From positions 3,176,703 to 3,240,702 of the forward strand of contig PTFA01000035.1 of the NCBI GenBank assembly GCA_003342895.1: a DNA stretch of 64,000 nucleotides, written 5' to 3'. Shown here piece after piece: positions 25,111 through 38,200 of this stretch. The notes beneath the pieces were generated by a model. The model was not told where the DNA came from. It worked only from the letters and a program-made list of their open reading frames with translations, and did no database searches. Within the stretch, counting starts at the first letter, position 1. Each line of letters begins with the position of its first letter. The stretch is from Casuarius casuarius (Eukaryota; Chordata; Aves; Casuariiformes; Casuariidae). The position numbers were made by a program, and so were the translations under genes.

Positions 25111-28100
25111 TGCAGTTGTAGACTTGTTTACTCAGTTTTGTTTAGTAGAACTAAACCTATATAACCATAAAGAATGAATTCAGACTGCATAGAAGGTGCC
25201 CTTAATTTTTGATTTGAAGGTTTTAAGGCTGTACAAGTATAACTGAGGACCTAATCAGAGGTTAGCATTTACACTGCTTTGCATGAAATCAAAAAAGACC
25301 ATCTCAGCTTTTTACCATTCTGTTCTTTGTTACCAGCTTTGAAAGTTAGCGTTCACTTTGATCCAAAATTTCAGTAATCCCACAGGAGTTATTCAGCAGT
25401 CTCATTTCCTCCTCCCTCAGAATAACAAGGAAAAGGCAACATTAATAACGCAAAGATTCTGCTCAGAACCTCCAGCTGAATCCTAGGTTATCTTGACAGA
25501 GAACATGCAACAGTTTCTCCTCTTCCTGTCATCTTTGATGTATTATTGTACCGTTGTGAAAATGTTTTTTGGCATACCATTCAGATTTTGCAATATGTTT
25601 GGATTTTGGGTCAGAAGACTGTAAAAGTATGCAATTGAGATACCTTATGCCCATGGCAGGGTGATACGGATATCTCTTTACTCTGTCACCAAAATATTGC
25701 ACTCCAAAATGCATCTGATGGTGACAGAATTCTTACCAAACTTTTTAGCCTTTCATTTACTTCAACTTCGTGATATAAATTTTGTAACCAACAAATTGCT
25801 TGTAATTGCAACTTAGCTTTGATTGACAAAGTTGTTTATTTACTGTGCAGTGTTTGTGTGGTGTGATCTTTCTGTAACAATGTCAACTATGGTGCTGGTA
25901 ATGGAGGAGTACACCAGAGAGGCTTCATACAACAGCCTCATCTGTATTCTAGTTAATCATCCATCTGTTGTAAAGCTTTGCAGTGATTACTTGTAGTATC
26001 TATTGCTCTTGGTTATGAATAGTAAAAAACACTTTAAACATTGTATAATACTGTTGTCCAGCCTATTCTTTGTTCTATCATATGTCCCTAGTGAAGTAAG
26101 TCGACAAGAAGCAGTGTAGTTGAGCTGATGAAGGAAAAAGAACCTTTATCTTTTGTAGATGTTCAGGAAACTGAGGTTGTGAAGGTGTTAGCTCTGCTTT
26201 TCCCTCTTCAGCTCTGAATAGCAGTATTCATGTTTACAGTGAATTAGGATTATTTGTTTAAATCAGATATTTGAAACACAGCAAAATGAAGTTGCTTTCT
26301 GTTTCAGGAAGCCACCATGGCTTTGAACTCTAAGCGTTTCCTCCTCCTCTATCTCCAGTAGAGAGCTTTACCAGCTACATTGCTGTGGCTTCTGACATAC
26401 TCACTAAAATGGCGATCGTGATGTGGTAGTAGGTCCTATGTAAACTGTGTCATTAGAAATTTTACTAATGTTCTCGTACTTTATTACCTGTGCTTAATGA
26501 GAGAAACCAGGGCACAAGGGACTTTGGGAGATTGTTGAGACCCCTCTTCCTTGAGACAAAAATAAACTACTAAGCCAGTGTCTGTCAGGAACGTTTTAAC
26601 CTCTCTAAATCTTCAGTGATGAAGAGTCCATGTTTTCCCCAGCCAATCTATTCTGCCACTCTGTGACCTATAGATTTGCCCTAGCTCTTTGCCCCCTTCT
26701 TCTCAGTGTTTGCCAGATGACCTCTCCTGCAGCTCAGCCTTCCCCCTCCTTTTTTTTCCCCCTCTCTCTTTTTCTCTGTATTTGCTGTAGGTGGACTTTT
26801 CACACTGAAGAGTTATTGTGCTTCTCCTCACTGTTGTCTTCTGAGCCAGGAGTCTACAGACCTTTGTGGCATGGTACCATCCTTGGTTGTGGTGGGTACC
26901 GGCATTCACAGTGGGACAGCTGCATGTCCCATCCCTAGCTGTGGCAGTTTCTGGCTCTGCGCTTGGCCGTGTGATGCTCTGAGGTGGCTCGTGTGCCAGC
27001 TGTGGTGCATCTCTGCAGCTTAGGAGTCCGTGCTTTATAACTCGCATCTCGCTTAGTAGGAACTAGGGCCATATGAGAGCCATGAAAACTGAGACCTGGT
27101 CTTCGCAATGTGCTCTTGGAGGTGGGAACGCTCCTGCTTGGGAGACTGGAAACAGGCAGTATCAGGGCCGCAGGGAGAGGAAGAAAGACGTGATCTGGCC
27201 CCAGAGCGCAGAGTGGGAGGAGATGTGCTGAACCTCGCCACTAGGCTCAGCCACGAGAAAGGTGGAGAGGCGCTGCTTCAGGCTGAACAGCTGCAGTTTC
27301 TTCAGGCTTCTGTTGCGAGCTGCCTTTCTAGACTTTTGGTCATTGTTGTTCCCTGTATTTTTAGGTAAGGCTGTGAATGCTCTCTGTGTCCTTTGTTTGA
27401 TTTGTGAAGGAGGTGTGTGCTCAAAAGAATGAACATGAGTAGTAGTATTTTTGGGAGGGCATTTGCAGTACTTTAGTTTTTGAGGATGGTGTTGCGGCTT
27501 TTAGAGGAGGTTACTGAATGAGTTAAGATAGTCTGGTTTTCACACATTGGGATTTAGGGAATCCAGGAGTCTCTTTTCATACTTGTTTCACATTTCTGTG
27601 TATTTGCTACTCTAATAATATAGCTTCAGACAAAATTTTGAGACTGACCTAGGGAAGACCATAAATGAGAGACCACTTTAATGTCTAAAGGTTGACTTTT
27701 TTGTAAAATTTAGAATTAGTTCTCCATGCTTGTTGGCTCCCTTTTTTGTGTGTTAGGCAGGCAGCTTCTGTCTGGTTGATAGTGGTGGCTTTGAAGTGTG
27801 TCCCATTTCATAAAATAGTGGAATGAGACCACACAATTTTTATCCTTTCTAGCATTAAAAGTTGACTCAAATCATGGTCTCAAAGGGGGAAAATACTTTT
27901 CGTGGATTTTTGAAGGTACAGTAAAATACTGACAGCTTACATACATACGGAGGAGACAACGTGAATGTTATAATACTGGATAGAAACAAAGCAAGCAAGG
28001 GACAAAATCTTATTCACAATGACACATGGAAGAAAACTGCTGTGAAATTACTCAAAAGTTAATTCAGCAAAAAATGGATTCGATGTTCTGTTTGCTGCTC

Positions 28101-29524
28101 AAGATGGTGGGAATTTGGGAGAAATAGTGAATTTCTCACGTTTATATCAGGAAACTTCATAATGGAATTTCATCATGATCAGGAAAACATGCTACACAGT
28201 TGCAAAAGTAAATTATGTTTAAAAGATGGTGAGCAACTGAGGTGATAGTGTTCTATTTTTTTCCTCTAACTAAACGAAGCTACTTAAATGTATGAGTTAA
28301 TGATTTCAGTTTCATGTTTAAATGGTAATTTCTAAAAAGTTACGAAGTCGTGTGTCATAGCTTCATTTGAAATGAGCATGCTGGAGGTGAGAGGCTGGTG
28401 CTCTGAACACTTCTAAAATTTTGTTTCGATATTAACTTCACTTCTTGAAGGAACATGGTTAACTACAGCTTCAGGACGTCAGGGAAAGACGAGTCTCTGC
28501 TAAACAAAACTTCAAGTCTGAGTCTAGTTGCTCTGTTGTGAAATGTTATCAAGGGCAGGAAGGCAGGAGAAATTTAGTTGCAGAAAACTTACTGTGCAAG
28601 AGTGATGACTGTTACCAGGTTTGCGTTTTCCAGAGCGGAGGGCAAGGATTTAAAGTGGTCTGTGGCTACAGCTCCTCCCAGTGGCAGGTCTTTCGCTGCT
28701 TCTGTTCACTGATACCGCATTGCCAGGCCTAGTGGTGCTCTGAGAAATGTCCCCTTGTCCCCCCTGGATATCGGTGAAGGTAGGAAGGGGGCATTTCATG
28801 CCTGACTGGTGGGATCTGTGATGCAAAACGCTGGCTGTGTATCTGTAGCAGCCTGCTGGGCAGAAAGACTGTCAGAAGCATGGATAAGGTGTGCTCCCTC
28901 ATTCAGCAACGCTTCCCCTTGTCTCAGTACGAATTTGAAAAATAGCGTATCTCCAGAAATAGAAATGCTGTTGTCATTTTGCACATGCAATAACATTGAT
29001 TCTTTCCGCAGAAAATCTGCGAGATTCTTATTCTATCCACATAGTTAAACCTCTCATCCCAGCTCTCATCATCTGGTATCATGATTGTTGCAGCATCCTT
29101 TTAGCAGGCCTTGACAAATGCAGTCTTGCTCATGCTGTATCAGCTCAGACTGCTGCATGCTGAATTTTGTTCTTGTATGTCAAGCATTTCCAAAGCGTTT
29201 GGGCGAAGCTTTCAGGAGTCACTGTAGCAATTACCACTGCTGGTGACAGCAACTGTTCTTGGCTCCAGGCCAGTCTGAGTAATTTTGAAATGCTTTCTGT
29301 GCTGTTGTTTATATGTATAATGCCATTTGCTTTATATTGTTAACAATTATACAGTATTTTTGAAAATCATGACTCATTAGATTCTCTTCTGTTTCCAATT
29401 GCCCAAGCAGTTGCATTTACTGAAGTCCATTCCAGTTCTGCTTGTAGCATTCCCTTTTTCTTGTATCCTTATTTGTAAATATCTGCTTTGACAGACCTGC
29501 AGAATGCATACGTTCACCATGTCC
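25111..29524. other. Non-coding stretch
   Basis: No gene recognised. The GC content rises at about 26,830-27,310 without a dense CpG cluster. A perfect Kozak context (GCCACCATGG) at 26,311 opens only a 14-codon frame ending at 26,361. Overlapping frames of 102 and 114 codons on opposite strands at 26,630-27,047 show no recognisable domain. Confidence 0.55.
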
Positions 29525-29645
29525 CTAGAGTTCTTCAAGACCTGACTGGACAAAGCCCTGAGCAATCTGGTCTGAATTCAGTGTTGACCCTCATTTGAGT
29601 CGAAGGTTGGAGTAGAGACTGCTGAGATCCCTTATGTCTGAACTA
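29525..29645 (+). mobile_element. CR1 LINE 3' fragment, sense
   Basis: TTCTTCAAGACCTGACTGGA, then CAAAGCCCTGAGCAATCTGG, then TCTGAATTCAGTGTTGACCC and a GGTTGGAGTAGAGA segment follow the sense 3' region of avian CR1 (the ttcaagactcgactggacaa ... ggttggactagatgac pattern). This is the only recognised CR1 piece on the + strand. The 5' side quickly becomes unrecognisable, and the terminal 8-bp repeats typical of CR1 are not visible. Confidence 0.6.
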
Positions 29646-29901
29646 TTTTTTTTAGGGTAGGCAGAATGAAAATCTGGCTCTGTAGTCAGTAGCAGAGGTC
29701 AAAGCTTGAGTACTGGAGGACTAATCCAATGGAGAGTCAGGGGTTCAGCTTCTGCTCACTCCTGTCAGTGTACCAGAGCTCCAAACAAATCCATCAGAAG
29801 TGCCCTGGATTTTCCCTTCTTTTTGCTTTGGGTGGAGTGCTAGGATGCTCTTCAGTGCACGTGCCGGAAGCCTCCTGCCGCAGCAGCAATAGCGTCCTGG
29901 C

Positions 29902-29949
29902 TCAGAGTATGTACATGCTCCGTACTCTGTGGAGTACATAAAACTCTGA
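29902..29949. repeat. Imperfect hairpin (6 + 7 bp stems)
   Basis: TCAGAG (29902-29907) can pair with CTCTGA (29944-29949), and TATGTAC (29908-29914) with GTACATA (29934-29940), leaving a 3-nt bulge and a 19-nt loop. The total length of about 48 nt is short for a pre-miRNA. It is recorded as secondary structure only. Confidence 0.6.
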
Positions 29950-30504
29950 AGTGGCTTGAGTGTCACTGGTGATGCCCGTATCACACTTTGATAGCCTCTA
30001 TTCTTTCCTGTTGGGTCATACTGGCCTCATCTCCTTATGGCTGCTTCCCCCGCCATTGCATCAAACAAATAATACTCGTATCTTTTTTAAAGCTTTTATG
30101 GCTTCTCCCTATTTTGGCAGTCATCTGTCAATCATTATTAAAATAGTGAGACCAGTATAGTTCATTTGATAAGATTTTTTTAAAAATGTCTATCAGTCTT
30201 CTGTTGTAAAAGCAAGTCATGGCATTTCATAAGAAACATGAGTTTGGGATTTTTATTTAATTAAATATTATTGACTATTGACATATTTTTAAAAAGATAC
30301 CTCAATTTTGATTATCCAGAGATAAAACAGAACCTGGCAGAGATGAGAAGAAGGCTATCTAAAAAAAAATTTCATATTTATTTCTACAACCCTTTCCTCA
30401 ATTTTACACTAGATACATAGTGCTGATATTTGATTTTTGAGTGTATGTGTGTTAATATATTGTTTTATAATGGGACATTTGAAATGATTTTGTAATCCTC
30501 CTTT

Positions 30505-30850
30505 CAGTTTCATAGACTACTAGGATAGTTTAGGTTGGAAGAGAATTTTGGAGGTCATCTAGTCCAGCCCAAACACACACACTTGAAGCAGGACCAGCTT
30601 AGCTTAGGTCTCTCATAGCACTGTTCAGGATGAATTTTGAATATCTCCAGGAATAGAAATTCCCTAGCCTCTCTGGGCATCCTGCTCTAGTGTTTGCCCA
30701 TGTCGTGATTTTGTTTTTGTTTTTTAGAGCATCTTATCAGAATTTCTGTTGTTGCAATTTGTGTCTGTTGCCTTTGTCCTGTCACTTGTGCCTCCAAGAA
30801 GAGTCTGCAAGAAAGAATTTCTCCAGGATAGATTGTCACTTTGTTATGTA
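30505..30850 (-). mobile_element. Avian CR1 LINE 3' end, antisense
   Basis: The best-preserved repeat in the window. It starts at the degenerate CATAGACTACTAGGATAG (the 8-bp terminal-repeat side) and continues with GTTTAGGTTGGAAGAG, GGAGGTCATCTAGTCCAGCC, TTGAATATCTCCAGGAATAG, CCTCTCTGGGCATCCTG, TTGTCCTGTCACTTGTGCC and CCAAGAAGAGTCTGCAAG. These are the canonical antisense CR1 3' motifs of birds, in order, and they support an avian source. The 3' terminus is present and the element is 5'-truncated, as usual for CR1. Confidence 0.88.
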
Positions 30851-33800
30851 AAGTTAAAAGCTCTTTGTTACTCTTCTGTGACAGTAAAAGATCCTAGATA
30901 AAAGAAGTTACCTGAAAATATTTCTAGCCTATTCTTTTTAAGACCTGAAAATTAATACATTGGACCTTCTTTAGCAAATGCATAGATTAGAGTAGCTTAT
31001 ACCTTACAAATGCTCAGTTTGGTGTGAGTTAATGCAGGAAGAAGATTGTCTTCACAGGAGTTGTATTTTTCTAATACAAATTTTTATTTGGGACTTTTGA
31101 TACATGGAGAGAAAGCTATCTTCAGTAAAGCCAAAGTAGGGTAAAATGATGGTGAAATGTTCTTTGTTCCATTTGCTGTTAAAATTTGTCTTTTGTAATT
31201 TTAGCATCTGTACAAAATTCTTACTTGCTCTATGGTACATCATACAAGGCAGGTTGAACTTCAAAAAAACAAAAAAACAAACCCCCCCCCCCCAAAAAAA
31301 AAAAAAAAAAAACTCTGGAATTTTGGTCCTACGTAGATGTCAGCTATGGAAGGGAGCACAGACACTGCCCACCTGTTCCTTCTGCTTGCTGCCAGGTGGG
31401 AGCTTGCAAAACTCTTCACTGCCCTCCCAGGACCCTTCTGGTTCATCAGGTTTTTGGTAGTCAGTGAAGGAGCTTCTACAAGGAGCTGCTCTAGATGGGG
31501 GTCTTGGCCAAGGGTCTCCTGTGCTTTATGAATACCGTCCCCCTGTTGCAGCCTGTGTGCTTTCATCTGTCAGTTGCATCTGATCCATATCTGAACCTGT
31601 TGTGAGCCTGCATTATTTGTTATGTGAATTGTGTGCATTGCAAACTTTGTCAGCAATAATACTTTGCGGTAAAATAAAGGTAACTCAAAATGATGCATGA
31701 ATTATTTCCAAAAGACATTTAATATGGATCACTTTATGATGATTTGACATGTTTAAACCTCTGCTAAGAGGTGCGAAGGTGAAGTTGCCCAGGAAAATTG
31801 TTTCTGCGCCATTGTCTCAGGTTTCATTTGTAAAGTAGCTTGCTTTCAAGAATTTAACACCAGTTTTTTTCACTGTTCTCAGTGAAAAAGAAATCAGAGT
31901 TTGAAATAAGATCTCCTGGGACACTCATTCCAAAAATAATGCTTTTTTGTTGTTGCTTGCTTTAAGTAGTTGTAGCAACTCCTGATTCATCAGAAATGTT
32001 TTTGTCTTTGGAACTCTATTTTTAAATTCTTTCTGGCTTTTTGTATAACCTTTACTGTTGGGGCAAGTCTTGAGGTAGATATGTTTTGAATAATTAAATG
32101 AAAGTGTATTTTCTTTAGCTGTTAGTCACAGAAAGATCCTGGATGTTTTCTAACATATTAATTAGGTAGGAACAAGTTGAATTTATAATTCTGTTCCTTG
32201 ACTTCAATGTATCATATACTTAACTTCATATACTTTTGTCTTTTGTCATCTGGAAACCACAACAGATTTCCAAGGAGGCACTTAGTGCACATTACTCCCC
32301 TTTGTCCTAGAGCTGGTCATAATGCAAAAATGTTTTTTAGCTGCCAAAGTCTGTTCTGCTAAGAAAATACTGAGGCTATTGATTTTAATTGATGGTCAGC
32401 CCTTCATTCTTTATGTGTTTTATTCCATCTGTGCAAAGAAGGGTGCTTTTCTGTTTCTTGTCTTTTCCTGAATGGCCATTAGGAAGATGACTTGCCTTCA
32501 GTGGGATAGCTGAAGAGTGGCCATCGTGGCTCCAACATAAATGAAAACAATCTAGTCATCTTGAAAAAGGCCACTGCCATCTGCTTGCAGGGATGGCGAA
32601 GGAAGTCCTTTTGCAGGATAGTTCGTGGATTAAGCTCTGCTGGAGACTGCCTGGTGGAATGGTCTAAATTGGGACAGCTAATGATATTAGAGAACATAGT
32701 CTGCATTGTGGACTGAGCTGCTTATGAAGCAGTTCCTCAACTGTTACAATTTATAGTCAAGCATTTTTAAGGTAAACAGGCACCAATTTAGTTTGTGTCA
32801 GAATACCACTTTTATAATTCAGTTTCTATGTGCAAAATATATAAATATTTAATGACATGACTTGCAGTTGTCTCTTTAACTGAAGTTTTGAAGTACGTGG
32901 TGAATTGCCAGCTACTGGAGGGTAATGAAATATTTAGCTGAATATAAGCTTTAGAGAATTATTCTTTTGGGAAAAGTTTAAGGGAAATGATTCCTTAAAT
33001 TTGGGTGAAACTTTTTAGTTGTATAAAATACTAGGATAAAAATAGAATCTTGCAATTGAAAACAGTTTGCTTTTTTCCCCTCCTTTTTAATAGTTATAGG
33101 CGTTGTTTGTACCCAGAGGCTTATTACAAAGTTCTCTGCTCCTTGCTAAAACTGGTATTTTGGCCAGTGGATTCAACATGTGACTGACTGGCATACCTTC
33201 CATGAAGACTCATTTACATTAAATAGCCAAGGACTAAATATTGAGTAGAAAAACTTGTGGATAAGAATAGAAGTTATCAGCAAGAAGAAGGGAACAGCCA
33301 ATAAAATAGCATTTTGAAATACTGAAGATGACATGAAGAGTTCCTAAAGGAATTAATCTTATCTGACATGCTCCTAAGATGCTACTACTTTTTTAGGTTG
33401 GCCAAGTATGCGAAGACAGTCCTAGAATGAGCGTGTAAAATGGTTGGAAATAGCTGCTCTGAAAGGCCCATGCTGCGTTCAAGAGAATTCTGGACGCCAG
33501 CTCTTAGGAGCCTTGTGCCAGAAGATTGGCTGCTTGCTGAAAGCAGGAAAACTCAAAATTGGGTCCGTAGGAGTCTGGAAACTGGACCACAGTGATCAGG
33601 GCTATGGAAGCAGGTAACACTTCAAGGTACTAGAATAATACAGAGAGGACAGTTGCAGTCCTTTATAGGAAAAGTCATTGACTGAGTAAATACACCATAG
33701 AATGCAAATAAATATTATCTGTGTGTTTTAATAAAGTCACTCCTGGCTGATGAGATCTAGAACTATAATGTTCATGTAAAACTGAAACATGGAAGATGCC

Positions 33801-35262
33801 TCAATATAAAAAGCTCCAAGAAACAACCTGGGAGAACTCTTAATGGTGCTCTGCTGATCTAAATCTTATTCACTGACAAAATAAATATTTGTGCCGGACT
33901 GTATATGCTTTCTCTTCTGCCAGTTTATAAGCTTAATGCCAAAGAGGTTTAGATTCATTTATTTATAGTTTACATATCATTGAATGTGTGAGATGTAGCA
34001 TGTCATAGGCCTCCTGAACAGTGGATACAACATGTCATAATATCATTGCAGCTGTGATGGTCAAAGAAGAAGAATAAGGGAAGGCTTGTCGTGGGTGGGA
34101 GGAGGAAGAGGGGTAATATCCCTTATTATACCAGCTGACAAAAGGAAACAAATGTTTAGTAGTGCATGAATCCTTGGGTGCAAATAGCAGCTGCTAAATT
34201 AGTTACATTGATTAACTAATGCATTTAATTTAATTGAAGTTGATTAGTTATGACAGACAAAAATAGTCCTGAGCAAAACCAGACTTCACCTTGCTTGTGT
34301 TCTTCAGTGTTAGGTTTACAGTGCTACTGCACATGACATAAACTGAGATTTGTGTTAGAACGGAGACTGCGCCAAAGGAAGGAAAAAGATGGACTCCATC
34401 GCAACTAAAAGAACTGTCAGTTGGTCTAACGAGATACTACAGAACTCCATAGATGGCACATTGTTTAATATAGCACTTAGGAAACTGTGAGCTGGAAATG
34501 GGTTGCTTGGGATGCACTCTTCTGAGTATATCACATCAGCCGTTTTACGGTCCTTAACAAGAAGCAGCATTTCTGTGGTGTGGGTAACAGCTTAGAGCTC
34601 CTTGGTAGGAGTTCCGTCGGTGCTATGTGCTGTCATGCTGTTCTTGGATCAGAAAATGTCATCGTCAAGGTTTTGCAGAGCATATTAACTCTTCCGTCAG
34701 TTATAGGCCAAGTAAAATGGTTTTCCGAAGTCTTTGTTCCAATCTGGGTTTTTAGTCTCCATCAACCAATGTCATGATCTTAACAGGAACGATAAACTCT
34801 TTAGGGCTGGTTGTGCAAGTGTCTTTGGTAATTTTTCTCCTCTTCAACCCAGAATGAGAAGTAGTTGTCATCTAAGGTTCTTGCATATACTTGTGTACTA
34901 ATCGGTTCATCTCAGCATTGCTTTAGGGAAAAATTATTCCCCGAAGTTTGAAAACAAACAAGTCTTATATATTCTAGAGGTTACTTGTGAATTGGATATT
35001 CTAGGAGCAAAATGTTCAGAACTGGAGAGAAATCGAATACATTCTCTTAATTATAGAAGTAAACACTGTTAAAAGGTACATGATCAGATATGAATTTAGC
35101 AAGTTCTAGTATGCATATTTCTGCTTCCTGTTAATTATTTTAACTTACTAAACTTTGTATGACATTGTGTGGCTTTCTTCTTGGTTTGTCCTATCTGCTT
35201 ACTGCTTAGTGGGTGCAAAAAGATACCTGTATGTAAAACTTGGCTTCCAGCTTATGCACCGG
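30851..35262. other. Non-coding stretch
   Basis: No gene recognised. It includes an A/C homopolymer compound at 31,263-31,312, a purine-rich block at about 33,180-33,880 whose origin I cannot identify, and a TAAT/ATTA-dense AT stretch at about 34,195-34,255. A strong acceptor-like tract before 33,086 opens only a 30-codon frame and lacks a donor. Confidence 0.55.
31263..31312. repeat. A-rich / C12 / A19 homopolymer compound
   Basis: Two short A runs interrupted by C are followed by a 12-base C run (31282-31293) and a 19-base A run (31294-31312). Such adjoining homopolymers are slippage-prone, and their lengths in an assembly are often unreliable. Confidence 0.9.
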
Positions 35263-35279
35263 TGACCTCACTATGACCT
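35263..35279 (-). promoter_or_regulatory. Perfect DR5 nuclear-receptor half-site repeat
   Basis: On the + strand TGACCT is followed by CACTA and a second TGACCT; on the minus strand this is AGGTCA-N5-AGGTCA. That is the consensus direct repeat with 5-bp spacing bound by retinoic-acid receptor/RXR heterodimers. Both half-sites match all six bases. The full 11-bp unit (TGACCTCACTA) is nearly a tandem duplication, so a mutational origin is also possible. It is an isolated site, far from the CpG-rich segment at 45 kb. Confidence 0.5.
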
Positions 35280-38200
35280 CACTACTTACACTACCTCGAT
35301 CTTGTGTATCCTGATAATCAGAGCTTGTTAACGTCCAAGAAAATGATGAGCCTTAAAACACAAGGACTGGTCGTCATTTAGAAGTAAACTTTTGTTTCGG
35401 CAATAAGGAAAGAAAATGTGTTTGAGATGTTGTATTGATGGCTAATTATCCTTTAGAGTTAGGTTACTCGCTCTAAGTCCATTTTTTGTTCTCCCTCTGC
35501 TCTCCCCCCATAATATCTTGGGTCAAATGCAAAGGCAACCTTAATTAACTAAGTGGAGCCCTTTGAAGGTCTTTGCTCGAGTAGCGTGTTAGAAGGCATC
35601 CAGCTCTTCTACTGAGCAAGCCTGGGAACATGTATCGTTGCAATTCTGTTCTCAGTTTTGAACACTTCTTTTTCTGTGGCAAGCTGGCTCCATAATGGCA
35701 AAAACCATAACATTTATTTCCCCTCTACTTCAATTACAGGAAAAGGAAAGACAACTACTTCTTTCTCCCATCAAATGCTTTTCTTGTCCTGGCTTTAGAA
35801 AGAACTATATTCCTCCTTTTCTATCCCCACGTAATTAATTTAGTAAGTAAATGATTTACAGTCTCTAACTTCTTTCTCCTGCCAGAGTGCTGTAAGCATA
35901 AATAAGTATTGTGTGCCTCTTTTTATAGGCAAGAAAGTGAGGGACAAAGCAACAAATGATTTCTTGAATATTGCATGTGGCATCCATGGGTTGGTTGCAC
36001 GTGGATTCCTGTGGTAACGCTGCTGGCTCAAGCAGCAATATCTCCAGTCTCCCCAGCCTCCCTGCCTGTCCAGTTCTCCTTTTCCCTCTACCTTGTCATC
36101 CACCTTTGGCTTATGTTGACAAGGTCATATGTAAAATGGCGCAGCAAACTAATCTGGTGACCTTAGGAAGTGTGGCACTTTTTTTTCCTGGGTTATTTTT
36201 CAGCCAGATCAATTTTCCTCTTCTTTCTCGTACATCTAAATGATCACTTATACCTCAGTATACCTCTCTGTATGGGCAAGTGTGAGGCTGAAGCGAGGGA
36301 CCAAAGGCTGTGTAATCTGGCATAAGCTTCACTGCTGCTAAGAGTGAAACCACAGCGTCAGGCCAAAGTTTTAGGAATACCTTTCAGGTAGGCAGTGCTT
36401 CTGAAATGAATTCTTCCGTTCTGCTCCTGACTTTCGACTTCTTGGGGAAGAAGTTTTTGTGCATTCATGCAGTGAACTGGTTTGTGGATCTATTCCAGGT
36501 TAAAACTGATCTACCTAGAAAAAAAGAAAAATCTAAAATGTCTTTGCACTTTGCGCGTATTGCATGAATTCCTGTGCCAGCAGGAGGCAAGGGATGGCAT
36601 GGGGGTGGAAACACCTGAGAGGGCAAGGAAGTATGTTTTTGAAGCTGGCTAAGTGGTGCTGCTGCCAGCCAGTGTTTGTAGAGCTGCAGCAGCCTCGGGT
36701 GAATGTGTTTCCTGCAGCGAGCGCTGACGCTGGGTTAATCTAGTTCAGCAAAATTAAGATGAGATTGTAGTGTGAGCTAAATAGTGTGAGCCATGCTGGT
36801 GTCTGCTTAGCTGGTGTCTTTAATGATGAAGGGTATTTCAGCTTTGCATTCTGGCACACGCTTGGAGCACACGCTGAGGAATCTGTGCTGCTGCTGTTAC
36901 TCGTGTTGTCTGGAGTAAGCTAGCACATAAGACAATACCTTGATTTTGTTGTGTGGAATACACATTTTATGGGATAAAGAGGTGGGGAGAAGCTAATTGT
37001 CCTTTTTCTTCTCTCCTGAAGATAAATTGATAACGAAGTTGCTTAACAAGTGTGTTTGATAATTTATTTTAAAAAATGAGCAATTTTTTCGGTTCTTTTC
37101 GTATCAGTCTCTGATTTTTGAAAAAGTGAAGGAATCATAAAAAGGGTCTTTTATGGCTATCGTGATTAAGAGGACATGGATGAAAGTATTCTAAGATGTA
37201 TTAAAAAAATGGGTATATACCAGTCATACTTCATCCTTGCTGCTTAGCCCAGATCAAGAACTGACATGTGCCTTCCCATGTAGAAATTTTTTGAGACATC
37301 TATACCTATGTGGAATTTTTTGGCTCTCTTTCCATCTGTTAGGAGGATGTTGATGAACAAATGTAATTTATCTGTTTGATGCCTTGAGTTAGATTGGACT
37401 TTGTATTTTTATTTGCTTTACTTTTAGGGTTGAAGTTCTCCTAGTCTTTGTTACTGTTTTGGTTAAGGAAATGGCAAGTATATTAAGGGAGTGCAGTCTG
37501 CAAAATGCTCACTTTCTCTGACTGATAGCTTTGGATTACCTTTACTTTTCCTTAGCTGGAAGACACAATTTCCCTTCTAGGTTACCAAATGGATGATCTT
37601 GTATGAAAAAAAGTGAACAGGCAAGATACTTTTTTCATTCTGTTATGTCAACATCCATTAATGTTTTCTGATGTTATTGCCAGCTTCAGCTATTAAAAAG
37701 ACCCAGCTTTTCACCAGAAAGTTAACGGGTGTATAGTATATAATTGTGTGTTATCATGACCCTCTATCTAAATTTAAAATAGCCTGTAGGATGAGGCATG
37801 AGGGTAAGGAAAGGGGCAAAAATGTCTGTTGTCAGATGACAGTACTGTTAACATTCATTATTTGAAGTAGCCAGTCATCTTCTGCATCTTAAATGTACTA
37901 AACGCCAATCTGCTTGTTGTAGGAGCCTGAAGATTAGGAAGGATTGGAATAACTTCATTGTTTGTTGTGGTTCTTGATTTAACATGAAATACAGTAGGAA
38001 CGCTGCTCTTCGTAAGGCTTTTCTTTTCCTTAACTTTAAAATTGGCTTTCAAGGTTTCTTATTTGAAATGTTCACACCTGTGAACCAGGAAGGGAAGGGC
38101 TGCTTTCCTGTCTATTCAGCCATGGATAAGTCTCAGATTTCTTGTTTTTTTGGTGGTATTTTCAAAAAACATTGCTGAGAGACAGTCACCTTTATAAAGA

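Noticed and set aside
33086..33200. Very pyrimidine-rich acceptor-like tract before TTATAGGCG
   Set aside because: It opens only about 30 codons and has no good donor.
35738..35841. Strong acceptor (CTACTTCAATTACAG) with a downstream GTAAGT
   Set aside because: The best frame hits a stop just before the donor, so it fails as an internal coding exon. It could only be terminal or non-coding.
36570..36600. CCAGCAGGAGGCA resembling a CTCF core
   Set aside because: Departs from the core consensus at a key position and lacks an extended flank match.
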